Of a DNA stretch of 64,000 nucleotides, positions 8,294 through 18,125 are shown piece after piece (the stretch's first letter is position 1; each line of letters begins with the position of its first letter). This DNA comes from Tardiphaga sp. (GTDB lineage: Bacteria; Pseudomonadota; Alphaproteobacteria; Rhizobiales; Xanthobacteraceae), in assembly GCA_030147505.1 (NCBI GenBank), contig JASBVG010000073.1:18470-82469 (forward strand), given 5' to 3'. Both the position numbers and the translations under genes were made by a program. The notes under the pieces are model-generated. The model was given only the letters and a program-made list of their open reading frames with translations, searched no databases and was not told where the DNA came from.

Positions 8294-9898
8294 ATGGAGT
8301 TACCGTTGAACGCCCAGCAGCCAGTCATGCCCGATTCTGCCGACGCAGCAATGGCCGTACGACCGGGCGAACAGGCGGAAATCGAACTCAAGCTGCTCGC
8401 GCCGCAAAGCCTCCTGGAAACGCTGTCCGAGATGCCCGTCATCGTGCAGCATGCGCGCAACCGCGGCGTCGTCCGCCGGCTGGAAACCGTTTACTACGAC
8501 ACACCCGAAGGGGCATTGTTTCAACACGGTATGTCGCTGCGCGTGCGACGCAGCGGCAAGCATTTCGTTCAGACGCTGAAGCTTCGACCGGACATCGGAC
8601 GACCGTTGGCGCGACGGCAGTGGGAAACGCCGGTTGACGGCATGACGCCCGATCTCGCGCGGTTGCCGGCCGCCGAGATCGGCGATCCGGTGACGACGCT
8701 TGCGCCCGACGCCCTGGTGCCTGCATTTTCCACAAGAGTTCGCCGACATGTCCGGCAGGTCGATCTGCCTGACGCGTCAGTCGAAATCGCTTTCGACATA
8801 GGAACGATCGAGGCCGGTACACGCAGGGAGGACCTGTCCGAAATCGAGTTCGAACTGAAGAGCGGCAACACTGCCGCGCTGTTCGATCTCGGAACGCAAT
8901 TGCTCGACGCCGCACCGCTTCAGGTCGGTACACAAAGCAAGGCGGAACGTGGCTATGCGCTGGCGTTCGACATCGTGCCGCTGGCGGCGAACGCCACCCC
9001 CGTCAACATCACTGTCGAGCACGCGGTGGACGACGTCATTGCTCTGCTGGGCGGAGCCTGCTGGCATCATCTGTTGAGCAACCATGCGGTGGCAAAGCAG
9101 GGATCCGCCCCCGAAGGCGTGCATCAGATGCGCATCGCCTTGCGCCGTCTGCGTACGATCTGTGTGCTATTCCGGCGCAAGATTCCGTCGCCCGCCTTCG
9201 ACGCGATCAACGGCGAAGCGAGATGGCTGATGCGACAGCTCGGCCAAGCGCGCGATTGGGACGTGTTCGCCACCGTGATCGCTTCTCGTATCGCGCCTAC
9301 GACGCCGGAGGTCGACTTCAGTCTCTTGCGCGAAGCCATCGAGCAGCAGCGCCTGTCGAGTTACGGCCGTCTGCAGGCAGTTCTCGACGATCCGCGCTAC
9401 AGCCGTTTTCTGCTATCACTCGGTCACTGGGTCGAGCGCCGCAGCTGGCGCAACGATATCGACAGCGATGCACTGGCTGTGCTATCGCAGCCGATACCCG
9501 TGCTCGCCAACAAAATCCTGGCGCGGCTGCAACGAAAGGCGCTCAAGCGTGGTGCGCACTTCCGACAGCTCGACATCGCTGCGCAGCACAGTCTCAGGAT
9601 CGAGCTCAAGAAGCTGCGCTATGCGGCGGAATTCTTCTTGCCCCTTTACGCTGGCCACGCGCCCGCCAAGCGCTACGTGGCTCACCTCGCCGGGCTCCAA
9701 AAGAGTCTCGGGCGCGTGTGCGACATCGCAAGTATCCGCAGATTACTCGCCTCTGTCCGGCAAGACGATCAACCCGCACTTCATCTCGCCATCGGCACGG
9801 TGATCGGCTGGCAGGCCCGGGACGAGATGGCGGCGGCGAAAACCTTGCGCAAGAGATGGCGGCGCTTCAAGGCGACCCCGGCCTTCTGGAGCCGGTAA
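8294..9898 (+). CDS. CYTH and CHAD domain-containing protein
   Basis: This 534-aa protein has an N-terminal CYTH (triphosphate tunnel) domain at about residues 25-225, with the EIELK form of the ExExK signature and later tunnel residues (RVRRSGKHFVQTLK, SEIEFELKSG). A C-terminal His/Arg-rich CHAD helical domain follows at about 245-520 (VHQMRIALRRLRTI, ELKKLRYAAEFF). CYTH enzymes hydrolyse triphosphates such as tripolyphosphate, and CHAD domains bind polyphosphate, so a polyphosphate-related role is likely. A second Met (MPDSADAAM) 11 codons in is an alternative start. It appears monocistronic. Confidence 0.93.
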   Translation: MELPLNAQQPVMPDSADAAMAVRPGEQAEIELKLLAPQSLLETLSEMPVIVQHARNRGVVRRLETVYYDTPEGALFQHGMSLRVRRSGKHFVQTLKLRPDIGRPLARRQWETPVDGMTPDLARLPAAEIGDPVTTLAPDALVPAFSTRVRRHVRQVDLPDASVEIAFDIGTIEAGTRREDLSEIEFELKSGNTAALFDLGTQLLDAAPLQVGTQSKAERGYALAFDIVPLAANATPVNITVEHAVDDVIALLGGACWHHLLSNHAVAKQGSAPEGVHQMRIALRRLRTICVLFRRKIPSPAFDAINGEARWLMRQLGQARDWDVFATVIASRIAPTTPEVDFSLLREAIEQQRLSSYGRLQAVLDDPRYSRFLLSLGHWVERRSWRNDIDSDALAVLSQPIPVLANKILARLQRKALKRGAHFRQLDIAAQHSLRIELKKLRYAAEFFLPLYAGHAPAKRYVAHLAGLQKSLGRVCDIASIRRLLASVRQDDQPALHLAIGTVIGWQARDEMAAAKTLRKRWRRFKATPAFWSR

Positions 9899-9907
9899 AG
9901 GAGCCCT

Positions 9908-10204
9908 TCAGACATGACACACGATGCCCATCCTCGATTCCGCGGCGGGAGAGCTACGTGCAGGGACCGACATAGAGTTCAAAGAACGCTTCCGCCGCAG
10001 GGCCCATTTGTCGGCACACGTCAGATGAATGGACGTCGTCATGTCGAAGCCGCGCGGCAGATCGACGAATGATGCGGTTTGCAACCTGATCCGCTCAAGG
10101 CTGGCTTGTACGATTGCCAGACCAAGACTGGCGCCGACCATTTCCAATGCAGCCAAGGGATCAGCGGTTTCATAGCGGATATCGAGTTCGAAGCCCGTGG
10201 GCAC
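9908..10204 (-). pseudogene. LysR-type regulator C-terminal remnant
   Basis: The 98-aa frame contains ALEMVGASLGLAIVQASL, which resembles the end of a LysR effector-binding domain (typically ALVAAGLGVALVPASL), and a following strand-like IHLTCADKWAL. No LysR helix-turn-helix lies upstream in any frame. The frame instead abuts a broken GST fragment. I read it as the tail of a deleted LysR gene; the match is by eye. Confidence 0.45.
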
Positions 10205-10338
10205 GCATGCTTACACAAGTCGACTTGTGCGCGTCAGGGCGCGATCGACGAGGGCAAGATCGTACTTCTGGCAAGTTCTTCGAGCACCATATGCGATGCT
10301 GCGTTCGCATTGCTGGGAAAATAGTGAAGCTGGTACAT
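10200..10338 (-). pseudogene. glutathione S-transferase N-terminal remnant
   Basis: From the ATG at 10338 the minus strand reads MYQLHYFPSNANAASHMVLEEL, a GST thioredoxin-fold start. The expected continuation (YDLALVDRA, then DAHKS) appears in the other two frames. At least two frameshifts are therefore needed, and the rest of the gene is gone. It sits directly beside the LysR remnant, suggesting a deletion junction. The 190 bp between it and the AraC gene shows nothing else. Confidence 0.6.
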
Positions 10339-10527
10339 AGTCTCTCTCGCAGTTTGCTCGTCTTGAAAGCTAGAGAGCTCCGTGTGATGCAACAACGAGA
10401 GAGGTCCGCCGATCTCGGCCACTTACGCCATCGGCAATAGCAGCTGGCTGAAATCGGCTCGGCCGCGTCAGGAATCAGAACGCGCCGCACTGGCAGGATG
10501 ATCGCGACGGCGATACGCAGATCCGTT

Positions 10528-11439
10528 TCAGGAATTTGCGCCCCGCGTCGTGCTGCGCGAGTTCCGCAATGTCCGGCCGTCGCGACCGGGCGGCCGTCCG
10601 AACTGCCGTCGGTATTCGCGACTGAATTGGGAGGAACTGTCGTAGCCTACGGCGAATCCGACTTCAGCGACATCAGTTGCCTCCGCCATGAGACGGGATC
10701 GCGCGATTTGAAGGCGCAGTTGCTTTTGGTACTGAATCGGCGTCATGGACGTGACACCACGGAAATGCCGGTGAAATGAAGTTGCACTCATTCCGGCAAT
10801 TGCGGCGAGTTCCTCAATTCGAACAGCTTCCGCGAAGTGGTCACGCAGCCAGCGTATTGCTCGGCCGATCTGCGCCATCCTGCTATCCGCAAGGCCGATC
10901 TGCCGAATCATGGCTCCCTGCGATCCGTTGATCAGTCGCCACAGGATTTCTCGTTCAATGGCCGCTGCGAGAACGGGAATATCATCCGGCCGATCGAGCA
11001 GCCGCAATAAACGAACGACGGGTTCGATGAGATCGTCATTGAGATCGCTTACCGCGATGCCTGGAGGGTCAGAGCGCGATGAAGCGCCGATCCCAACCTC
11101 GAGCAAAAGGGATGCGATCGCGGACGGCATCAGCGCATAGCCCAACCCCAGGTAAGGCTCTTCCGGCATCGCTTTGGCGACATGGGCCTCCAGAGGCAGG
11201 TCGACCGAAACAACGAGATACTGACCGGTGCTGTAGTCGAATACACGATCACCCAGACCAATGCGCTTCGTGCCACGCGCCACCAGTGCAAAGGTGGGCT
11301 CCATCATTTCGGCGACGACCGGCGTCGGGCGGCTCGCCATCATGAGCGTGATGTTCGGGATAGCATCGAGTTTCCCTGCACTGGCTGTCGCGTGCCGGGT
11401 AATCAATTGCTGGAGCTCTGACAGGAGGTTACCGGTCAT
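10528..11439 (-). CDS. AraC family transcriptional regulator
   Basis: This 303-aa protein has an N-terminal AraC_N cupin-like domain (about residues 20-170; ARGTKRIGLGDRVFDYSTG is characteristic). A C-terminal double helix-turn-helix follows (about 200-295; IAGMSATSFHRHFRGVT, then VGFAVGYDSSSQFSREYRR). It is divergent from an SDR oxidoreductase, a common pairing in which the regulator controls the neighbouring reductase in response to an aldehyde, quinone or similar compound. The effector is unknown. Confidence 0.92.
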   Translation of the reverse strand: MTGNLLSELQQLITRHATASAGKLDAIPNITLMMASRPTPVVAEMMEPTFALVARGTKRIGLGDRVFDYSTGQYLVVSVDLPLEAHVAKAMPEEPYLGLGYALMPSAIASLLLEVGIGASSRSDPPGIAVSDLNDDLIEPVVRLLRLLDRPDDIPVLAAAIEREILWRLINGSQGAMIRQIGLADSRMAQIGRAIRWLRDHFAEAVRIEELAAIAGMSATSFHRHFRGVTSMTPIQYQKQLRLQIARSRLMAEATDVAEVGFAVGYDSSSQFSREYRRQFGRPPGRDGRTLRNSRSTTRGANS

Positions 11440-11630
11440 TCTTGCAGACTAGCACAGTTACAAGCGCCCTACGGCACGATCCCGTCATACTTGGCAGGAT
11501 TGTGCATAAATCCGGCAGCTTCATTCTACCGTTGTCACCCCCGATCTGTTTCTTCTGACGCGGAAAATTCGGACGCCACCAAACTTGGACTTCTGGCGGC
11601 ATCTGGATCGTTTGAAGCAGGAGAAGCAGG

Positions 11631-12371
11631 ATGACGACGGGTTTGGAAGGCGAGGTCGTGGTGATTACCGGAGCCAGCAGCGGTCTTGGAGCGGCGACGG
11701 CTCGGCATCTCGGGGCACAAGGCGCAAAGCTTGTTCTGGGCGCGCGGCGCCTGGACCGGATCCAGGCGCTGGCCGATGAGATCAACTCGGGGGGCGGAAG
11801 TGCCATTGCGATCGCGACGGACGTCACCGACCGCGACCAGGTCCGCGAACTCGTGGATGCGGCCGTTGAAGCTCACGGCCATATCGATGTGCTCCTCAAC
11901 AACGCGGGCGTTGCACCGCTATCGCTGCTTGAAAAGCTCAATATCCACGAATGGGATCAGATGATCGACGTGAACATCAAGGGTGTCCTCTATGGGATTG
12001 CCGCGGCATTGCCGCATATGATCCATCAGAAGAGGGGACAGATCATCAATGTCTCGTCGATCGCTGCGCTCAATGTCGGCCCGGTAACGGCGATCTATTC
12101 GGCCACGAAGCAGGCGGTGCGCGCAATCACGGAAGGACTGCGTCTCGAGGTCAAGCCGCACAATATCCGCACAACGGTGATCCTGCCGGGCGCAATCGCA
12201 ACCGACCTACCCGGCGGCATAAACGATCAGGACATCGCCGCTGCGATGAAAGGGGCTTACGAGATCGCAATCGCACCGGACTCTTTCGCCCGGACTATTG
12301 CTTTCGCGATCAGCCAGCCCGAAGACGTCGACGTTAATGAAATCGTGTTTCGACCGACACGCCAGGCTTGA
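11631..12371 (+). CDS. short-chain dehydrogenase/reductase (SDR)
   Basis: This 246-aa classical SDR has the Rossmann motif TGASSGLG near residue 14, NNAG at about 87, the catalytic Ser in INVSS, and YSATK as the YxxxK motif. GARR after the second strand suggests NADP(H) preference. An AGGAGAAGCAGG ribosome site precedes the ATG. It should oxidise or reduce a small alcohol or carbonyl compound in the cytoplasm. It is divergent from the AraC regulator, which probably controls it. Substrate unknown. Confidence 0.95.
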   Translation: MTTGLEGEVVVITGASSGLGAATARHLGAQGAKLVLGARRLDRIQALADEINSGGGSAIAIATDVTDRDQVRELVDAAVEAHGHIDVLLNNAGVAPLSLLEKLNIHEWDQMIDVNIKGVLYGIAAALPHMIHQKRGQIINVSSIAALNVGPVTAIYSATKQAVRAITEGLRLEVKPHNIRTTVILPGAIATDLPGGINDQDIAAAMKGAYEIAIAPDSFARTIAFAISQPEDVDVNEIVFRPTRQA

Positions 12372-12557
12372 CGGAGGAGCCATTGCAATACTGGCAGCAC
12401 CGATCGCAAAGTCGCATAGGCACACCATCGCGAATCTGCTTGCTGGCAGCTTAGCACAAGGTTCACGAAATCGACTTCGCGCAACGCGGCTGTTCCGGTG
12501 GGTTTCATTCGTGCTCGGAGACCGAGATGCTCGATGAGTTCAATCCGCTGCCGGTTT

Positions 12558-12861
12558 TCACCGGCAGCGGACCCCGTATGCGGCATCAAGCCTGCGCGGC
12601 ACTCTTGACGATTCTAATAAGGTGACTTTGACTCCGAAATCCGAGACCCTCGACGCCAATGTCTCTCCGAGGCCTTCAACAGCCCACTTCGTGGCGTTGT
12701 AGATGCGAGCAGTTGAAACGTGATGATCCGTGCCAGATAGAGGCAATCAGAACATGACTGCCATCCTGCTTGCGTAGCTGGGGGAGCGCGACTGGTTGGA
12801 AACTGACCGCCACATTCACAGTGTCACAGGTCCAAAGGATATCCTCAGCATGACTTCGCAT
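12558..12861 (-). pseudogene. SDR oxidoreductase remnant (frameshifted)
   Basis: Two overlapping minus-strand frames carry consecutive SDR pieces. The first has VNVAVSFQPVALPQLRKQ and HVLIASI (the SDR strand leading to the catalytic Ser). The second has ARIYNATKWAVEGLGETLA (YxxxK motif and following helix), then GVKVTLLES. A frameshift near 12700-12740 separates them, and no Rossmann TGxxxGxG segment remains upstream. It is a second, decayed SDR close to the intact one, on the opposite strand. Confidence 0.65.
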
Positions 12862-13133
12862 TGTCAGCAGACCATCGAGATCTCACATCAATGATATTGA
12901 CGTGCCTGAAACTATTTCAGCGATGGGGCGCATAGCAAACGCAGCCGCTACATTTCATTACAATTGCAGTTGGCGCTGCCATAGTCGCGCGACATAGTCG
13001 CACTAGACTAAACCAAATGCTGTATATGCACGACATACCACCCGGTCCATAGCGCGTGAGTGCTGTTTTCGCTGCAACCACACAGGAAGCCGGGTTCGGT
13101 TGTATCCTTTCGCTCTCTTGTGGGCGTCAAGCA
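12862..13133. other. AT-richer spacer upstream of the cytochrome operon
   Basis: No gene is supported. The stretch looks richer in A/T than the flanks and probably holds the promoter of the following operon. A motif ACATTTCATTACAATTG (12950-12966) resembles one upstream of the molybdenum hydroxylase genes; see findings. Confidence 0.4.
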
Positions 13134-13739
13134 ATGATTGTGTTTCCCCGGCTCTTCTCATTCGCCGCTCTAACCATGATGACCATCGCGGCCAATACGT
13201 TGATCGTGGAGAGCGGCGAGGGCCATGACGAGAAGAATATGGCTACGGCAGAATCCATCCGACACCTCGCTGATTTCGATCGCATCGCGATGGTCCTGCA
13301 GCACCCCCGCTGCATGAATTGTCACACCTCAACGGACTTTCCCCGTCAGGGGGATGACGCCCATCCGCATATCATGCAGGTGAAGCGCGGTCCCGCGGAC
13401 AGCGGCGCAGCCGCGCTACCATGCTCGGCCTGCCACCAGAAGACCAATTCATCCTCCGGTGTTCCCGGTAGCGAGGTTTGGCATCTTGCCCCCTTGCGAA
13501 TGGCTTGGGAGGGACTGACCGCCGGGCAAATCTGCCGATCGCTGACCGATCCAGAAAAAGGTGGCATGACGCACAAGCGCCTGATTGAGCATCTGGCGAC
13601 GGATCGATTGGTTGCCTGGGCTTGGACCCCGGGCGTCGATCTGACCGGAGAGGAGCGATCGACGCCCCCCATCTCCCACGCCGATTTCGGCCAATCGGTC
13701 CGCGATTGGGTGGCAAACGGCGCCATCTGTCCACCTTAG
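13134..13739 (+). CDS. di-heme c-type cytochrome-like protein (isoquinoline 1-oxidoreductase-associated type)
   Basis: From the first ATG (an upstream GTG at 13056 is less likely) this is 201 aa. A hydrophobic N-terminal segment (about residues 4-24) fits a signal or anchor for the periplasm. Two CxxCH heme-binding motifs, CMNCH at about 60-64 and CSACH at about 97-101, mark it as a c-type cytochrome with two hemes. Similar proteins are annotated as an isoquinoline 1-oxidoreductase subunit. The molybdenum hydroxylase genes about 2 kb away make an electron-acceptor role plausible. The response regulator starts 11 nt after the stop, so it is probably co-transcribed with the two-component system. 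Confidence 0.75.
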   Translation: MIVFPRLFSFAALTMMTIAANTLIVESGEGHDEKNMATAESIRHLADFDRIAMVLQHPRCMNCHTSTDFPRQGDDAHPHIMQVKRGPADSGAAALPCSACHQKTNSSSGVPGSEVWHLAPLRMAWEGLTAGQICRSLTDPEKGGMTHKRLIEHLATDRLVAWAWTPGVDLTGEERSTPPISHADFGQSVRDWVANGAICPP

Positions 13740-13750
13740 AAGCTACAATC

Positions 13751-14524
13751 ATGCAGGCGACCGCAGCGACGGATCAAGATATTCTTGATATAGTTTCAGA
13801 TATGGAAGCTCGAGCTCATATCGCTGTTGTTGATGATCACCGCGACATCCGGGAACTGGTAAGCCGCTATCTTGGCGAACACGGCTATCGCGTTAGTCAA
13901 GCGGACAGCGCTGCCGCATTGAAAAAGCTGCTGCAGCAAAGCGCGCCCGATCTCATCGTGCTCGACATCATGATGCCCGGCGAGGATGGTCTATCGATCT
14001 GCCGCAACTTGCGCGCTACCAGCGAAATATCCATCATTCTCCTGACGGCCATGACCGAGGAAACCGACCGCATCGTCGGCATCGAAATGGGAGCTGACGA
14101 TTATATCACAAAACCGTTCAACCCACGCGAGCTTCTTGCTCGTATCAAATCCGTTCTACGGCGCGTCAACAGCTTTCCACCAAACCGGGGCGGTCCTCGC
14201 TCAAAAATGTTGAAATTTGACCGATGGACGCTGGATGTCGGTCGCCGCGAGTTGATCGACATCGAAGGTGTCGCGGTCCCGCTAAGCGCGGCTGAATTCC
14301 GACTTCTCTCTGTACTTATCGAACGCCCGCGCTACGTGCTGACACGAGAGCAACTGCTCGATCTTACGGCCGGGCGCGCGGCCGACGTGTTCGATCGCTC
14401 GATCGACAATCAAGTCAGCCGGCTACGCCGCAAGATCGAGACAGATCCCAAGAATCCGACCCTGATCAAAACCCACTATGCTGGCGGCTATTCGTTCAGT
14501 GTGGATGTGGAGCCTATCGAATGA
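13751..14524 (+). CDS. OmpR-family response regulator
   Basis: The start is the ATG giving MQATAATDQDILD (257 aa); the ORF open upstream is the cytochrome overlap. Receiver domain at about residues 18-135: acidic pair in VVDDH, phospho-acceptor Asp in IVLDIMMPGEDG, Thr in LLTAMTEE and Lys in YITKPF. A C-terminal OmpR winged helix follows at about 155-250 (LSAAEFRLLSVLIE; VDNQVSRLRRKIE-type recognition helix). It overlaps the kinase gene by ATGA. It probably controls the local cytochrome and molybdenum hydroxylase genes, by proximity only. Confidence 0.92.
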   Translation: MQATAATDQDILDIVSDMEARAHIAVVDDHRDIRELVSRYLGEHGYRVSQADSAAALKKLLQQSAPDLIVLDIMMPGEDGLSICRNLRATSEISIILLTAMTEETDRIVGIEMGADDYITKPFNPRELLARIKSVLRRVNSFPPNRGGPRSKMLKFDRWTLDVGRRELIDIEGVAVPLSAAEFRLLSVLIERPRYVLTREQLLDLTAGRAADVFDRSIDNQVSRLRRKIETDPKNPTLIKTHYAGGYSFSVDVEPIE

Positions 14525-15945
14525 GGCTATGGCCGAGGAGCCTGGCAGGTCAACTCATCGCTGTGCTACTGCCGGTATTGGCGATTGCCCAGATTACAGG
14601 ATTCGTCATCTCGGTGGATGAGCGCGTCCGCGCTATTAGACTCGCCGCGCGTGACGAGTTCCTGACCCGCACAGGGTCGGTGGCGCGGTTGCTGCAATCG
14701 ACGCCCGCAGCAGACCACAAAGAAATCATCAACGGCATGACCTCCGTGGGGGTGCGATTCTGGTTGAGCGATCAGCCTCCCTCGAGCGCACAAGCTTTCA
14801 GGGAAGAAGCCTGGGATCGTCTCTTCGCAACAGTCCCTGTATCGCCAACCGGCGAGGCGCCCCTCGGAACCTTCGCACGCAACAGAGAAGCCAGCCTGCT
14901 GCTCAGCGATGACTGGATAGCTCCGCCGCCAGGCGACCGAAAGCTACCGCCAGACGCGCATTTTACTGAACTTGATTCGCGATACGGCGCCGGTGTGGTA
15001 TTGAAAACCATCAATGGACTTTGGCTGAATGGCGCTTTCGCCAAGCCGTACTATGGTCAGATCTGGCAAACGCAATCGATTGTATCGATCAGCCTGACGG
15101 CAGTATTGCTCTCCGGCCTTACTTTTCTCATTGCCCGGCGAATTGCCCGGCCGATGCGGCAGCTCGCAATCGCGGCCGAAGCGCTGGGCCGTGGCGAAGA
15201 AGTCAAACGAATCCCCGAAGAAGGACCTGATGATATCCGGAGCATGGCTCTCGCCTTCAATGTCATGCAGGAGAGACTGCAGCGCTTCGTCTCGGATCGA
15301 ACAGCAATGCTGGCAGCCATCGGGCACGATCTTCGCACGCCCATCACATCGCTCAGGCTTCGCGCCGAATTCATCAAGGACTGCGACGAGCGGGAGAAAT
15401 TTCTAGCGACACTTGACGATATGCAGACGATGTCCGAAGCAACGCTCAGTTTCGCGCGCGAGCAGGCTATCGGCGAACCGACCCGCTTGGTGGACGTTGC
15501 GGCGCTGACAGAGAGCATCTGCGAGGACCTCACCGAACTCGGACGCCAGGTGGTATTTGCAGAAGCTGGTCGCACGCCCCATCGATGCCGTCCGGCATCG
15601 CTCAATCGTGCAATCAGAAACCTGATCGAGAACGCCGTTCGCTATGGAGAACGGGCCTACGTATCGACCCGATCAACCGACAAAGTTCTACAAATCATTA
15701 TTGAAGACGACGGCCCCGGAATCCCCGCCGGTCAGATTGAGCATGCATTCAAGCCATTTGTACGCTTGGAGAGCTCACGAAGCCGAGAGACGGGGGGCAG
15801 CGGCCTGGGTCTTGCTATCGCACGCACCATCGCGCGGAGTCACGGCGGCGACGTCACTCTCTCCAATCGCTTGGAAGGCGGCTTGCGCGCCGTGATCGAA
15901 TTGCCAACGGCCGATCCCTCGCGACATGACAGGGACCGGGCATAA
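14521..15945 (+). CDS. sensor histidine kinase (EnvZ-like)
   Basis: This 474-aa inner-membrane kinase has TM1 at about residues 10-30, a periplasmic sensor loop of about 150 aa, and TM2 at about 185-205. HAMP follows (RRIARPMRQLAIAAEALGRG), then the H-box AIGHDLRTPITSL with phospho-His. The ATPase domain has N-box RNLIENAVRYG, G1 DDGPGIP and G2 GGSGLGLAIA. It overlaps the response regulator by 4 nt. The signal is unknown; its loop could sense a substrate or the redox state of the neighbouring oxidoreductase. Confidence 0.92.
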   Translation: MRLWPRSLAGQLIAVLLPVLAIAQITGFVISVDERVRAIRLAARDEFLTRTGSVARLLQSTPAADHKEIINGMTSVGVRFWLSDQPPSSAQAFREEAWDRLFATVPVSPTGEAPLGTFARNREASLLLSDDWIAPPPGDRKLPPDAHFTELDSRYGAGVVLKTINGLWLNGAFAKPYYGQIWQTQSIVSISLTAVLLSGLTFLIARRIARPMRQLAIAAEALGRGEEVKRIPEEGPDDIRSMALAFNVMQERLQRFVSDRTAMLAAIGHDLRTPITSLRLRAEFIKDCDEREKFLATLDDMQTMSEATLSFAREQAIGEPTRLVDVAALTESICEDLTELGRQVVFAEAGRTPHRCRPASLNRAIRNLIENAVRYGERAYVSTRSTDKVLQIIIEDDGPGIPAGQIEHAFKPFVRLESSRSRETGGSGLGLAIARTIARSHGGDVTLSNRLEGGLRAVIELPTADPSRHDRDRA

Positions 15946-15971
15946 GACGGCTGCACGTCAGGCTTGACGGA

Positions 15972-18125
15972 CTATTTTACTGTTAGATCATGATTCTTCA
16001 GCGGTAAAGTCCGTATGCGCTTTCCCGTAGCAGCGAAGATCGCATTCATAACCGCCGGGCCCGCGACCACCACCGGTGGCTCACCCACACCTCCCCAAAA
16101 TCCCCCGGAAGGCATAATGATGGTTTCTATCGGTGGCATGTCGTTCATGCGGATAATTTCATAACTATCGAAATTCGTTTCCTGTATCGCACCGCGCTCA
16201 ACCGTGCACTCTCCGAACAGGGCAGCCGAGAGCCCGAAAGCAAGGCCCCCCTCAAGCTGACGAGATATGAGCGCGGGGTTAGCGGCAGTCCCACAATCGA
16301 TGGCGCAAGTCATCCGGCTGATCTTCAACTTCCCATCCTTCATCGAAACCTCAGCGGCCGCAGCAACATAACTGTCGGTTACATAAGCGCAGGCGAGGCC
16401 TTTGCCGGATCCTTGTGCGGATTTTGGCCAGCCAATGCGCTGCGCTGCCGCTTCAAGGACAGCGAGCAGGCGTGGATTCCCGGTTAGGAGCGAACGACGA
16501 AACGCCAGAGGATCGGTATCGGCCGCATGCGCCAACTCATCAACGAAGCTCTCGACATAGAAGAAATTCTGGTTCGCGTGCACCGCCCGCCATGCACCGG
16601 GAGGAATCGGCGGATTCCGCATTGCGAGGTCAACGAGGAAGTTTTCGCCCGAGTAACTAAAATTACTATTGTTCAACCCGTTCAACATATGCGGGTCGCC
16701 ATTGCCTCGCAGGAGCCGCGGCGCATGGACGGCGCGAATCGACTGCCCCGACACGCGCACATGCAGTGCGGTCAGCTTGCCGCCGGCATCGAGACCGCCC
16801 GTAAGTCTTGCCCGGGTTGTAGGATGATAGAAATCGTGAGTCATATCTTCGGCGCGCGACCAGATCATCTTGATCGGCGTGCCGGGCATACTGCGTGCAA
16901 TAGCCACCGCCAAAGCAGCGAAGTCAGAGTAGAGCCGCCGCCCGAATCCCCCACCAAGATAGGTGGGATACACCTCGCATTGATCCTCTGTCAGGCCGCT
17001 GGCTTTGGCGATCAGTTCCAGCATGTTTCCGGCGCTCTGCGTCGGTGCCCACACCTCACAGCGCTCCGACGTCCATAGCGCGGTCGCATTCATGGGTTCG
17101 AGCGGGGAGTGTGACTGATAGGGGAAGGCATAAGTCGCGGTGATGGTTTTCGCCGCTGACGCCAGCGCTCCTTTTGCGTCGCCGACATTGGTGCCGGTAT
17201 ACGAATCCTCAGCATCGAGTCCTTGTTCCAGCATGGCTCCAATGCTCGCACTGGAGACGTTCGAGTTCGGACCTTCTTTCCAGACGATGGGCAATACGGA
17301 TATCGCACTTTCGGCCTGCCACCATCGCTCTGCGATCACCGCTATTGTCCTGTCGTCAATCTGCACGATCCTTTTCACGCCCGGCATTGCCGAAATTTTC
17401 TCAGGCGTAAAACTGCCGACGGTGCCGCCAGCATAGGGACACATACGGACGGCAGCGCTCAGCATGCCGGGCAGCGTCACATCAATGCCGAATTTAGCCT
17501 TGCCGGTTACCTTCTCAGCGGCTTCCAACCGCGGCAGTGGCTTGCCAATCAATGTCCACGACTTGGGATCCTTGAGCGGCGCCGCACTATCCGGAGCAAT
17601 TCCGGCAGCTTTATTGGCCACCTGGCCATAGCTGATCGAGCGATTGGTAGCCCGGTGAATTACCCTCCCGTTTGAAGTCGTGCATTCATTAGCCGACACG
17701 CGCCAGCCTTCAGCTGCTGCGGACACCAACATCTTGCGCGCTGTTGCGCCGGCTTGGCGCATTGTCTGGTGAAGCTCGCGAATCGAGCCGCTACCGCCAG
17801 TCTGAAAGTTTCCGTAGATATTGCCGCGAGCGCGACTGTTACCAGGGCGCGCGAATTCGATCGCGACCTGCTTCCAGTCGCAATCCAGCTCGTCGGCGAG
17901 CAACTGGGCGAGACCTGTCATCGATCCCTGCCCCATCTCCGCGCGCGAGATACGAATGATGGTGCGTTCATCCGGATGAATGGAGAGCCACGCATTGATC
18001 TCGCCTGTATCACCGGTCTCCCGCACGCTGGCGGGAGAAAGGCGAAAACCAAAAACAAATGCTGCGGCAGTTGCGTTGGCGAGCAGCTTTCGCCGCGAGA
18101 GATGGATTGTCATGGCCGAGCTCAC
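15972..18125 (-). CDS. Tat-exported molybdenum hydroxylase large subunit (xanthine dehydrogenase / isoquinoline 1-oxidoreductase beta type)
   Basis: This 717-aa protein is close to the length of IorB-like subunits. It opens with a twin-arginine signal ([18 protein letters not shown]), so a folded cofactor-loaded enzyme is exported to the periplasm. Molybdopterin-binding stretches include [12 protein letters not shown] and the C-terminal GGVGEPP, whose Glu is the family's catalytic base. A GTG start overlaps the 2Fe-2S gene stop by 4 nt; an ATG 12 nt later (MTIHLSRRK) is an equally good start. With the iron-sulfur subunit it should hydroxylate an aldehyde or N-heterocycle and pass electrons to a cytochrome. 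Confidence 0.9.
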   Translation of the reverse strand: MSSAMTIHLSRRKLLANATAAAFVFGFRLSPASVRETGDTGEINAWLSIHPDERTIIRISRAEMGQGSMTGLAQLLADELDCDWKQVAIEFARPGNSRARGNIYGNFQTGGSGSIRELHQTMRQAGATARKMLVSAAAEGWRVSANECTTSNGRVIHRATNRSISYGQVANKAAGIAPDSAAPLKDPKSWTLIGKPLPRLEAAEKVTGKAKFGIDVTLPGMLSAAVRMCPYAGGTVGSFTPEKISAMPGVKRIVQIDDRTIAVIAERWWQAESAISVLPIVWKEGPNSNVSSASIGAMLEQGLDAEDSYTGTNVGDAKGALASAAKTITATYAFPYQSHSPLEPMNATALWTSERCEVWAPTQSAGNMLELIAKASGLTEDQCEVYPTYLGGGFGRRLYSDFAALAVAIARSMPGTPIKMIWSRAEDMTHDFYHPTTRARLTGGLDAGGKLTALHVRVSGQSIRAVHAPRLLRGNGDPHMLNGLNNSNFSYSGENFLVDLAMRNPPIPPGAWRAVHANQNFFYVESFVDELAHAADTDPLAFRRSLLTGNPRLLAVLEAAAQRIGWPKSAQGSGKGLACAYVTDSYVAAAAEVSMKDGKLKISRMTCAIDCGTAANPALISRQLEGGLAFGLSAALFGECTVERGAIQETNFDSYEIIRMNDMPPIETIIMPSGGFWGGVGEPPVVVAGPAVMNAIFAATGKRIRTLPLKNHDLTVK

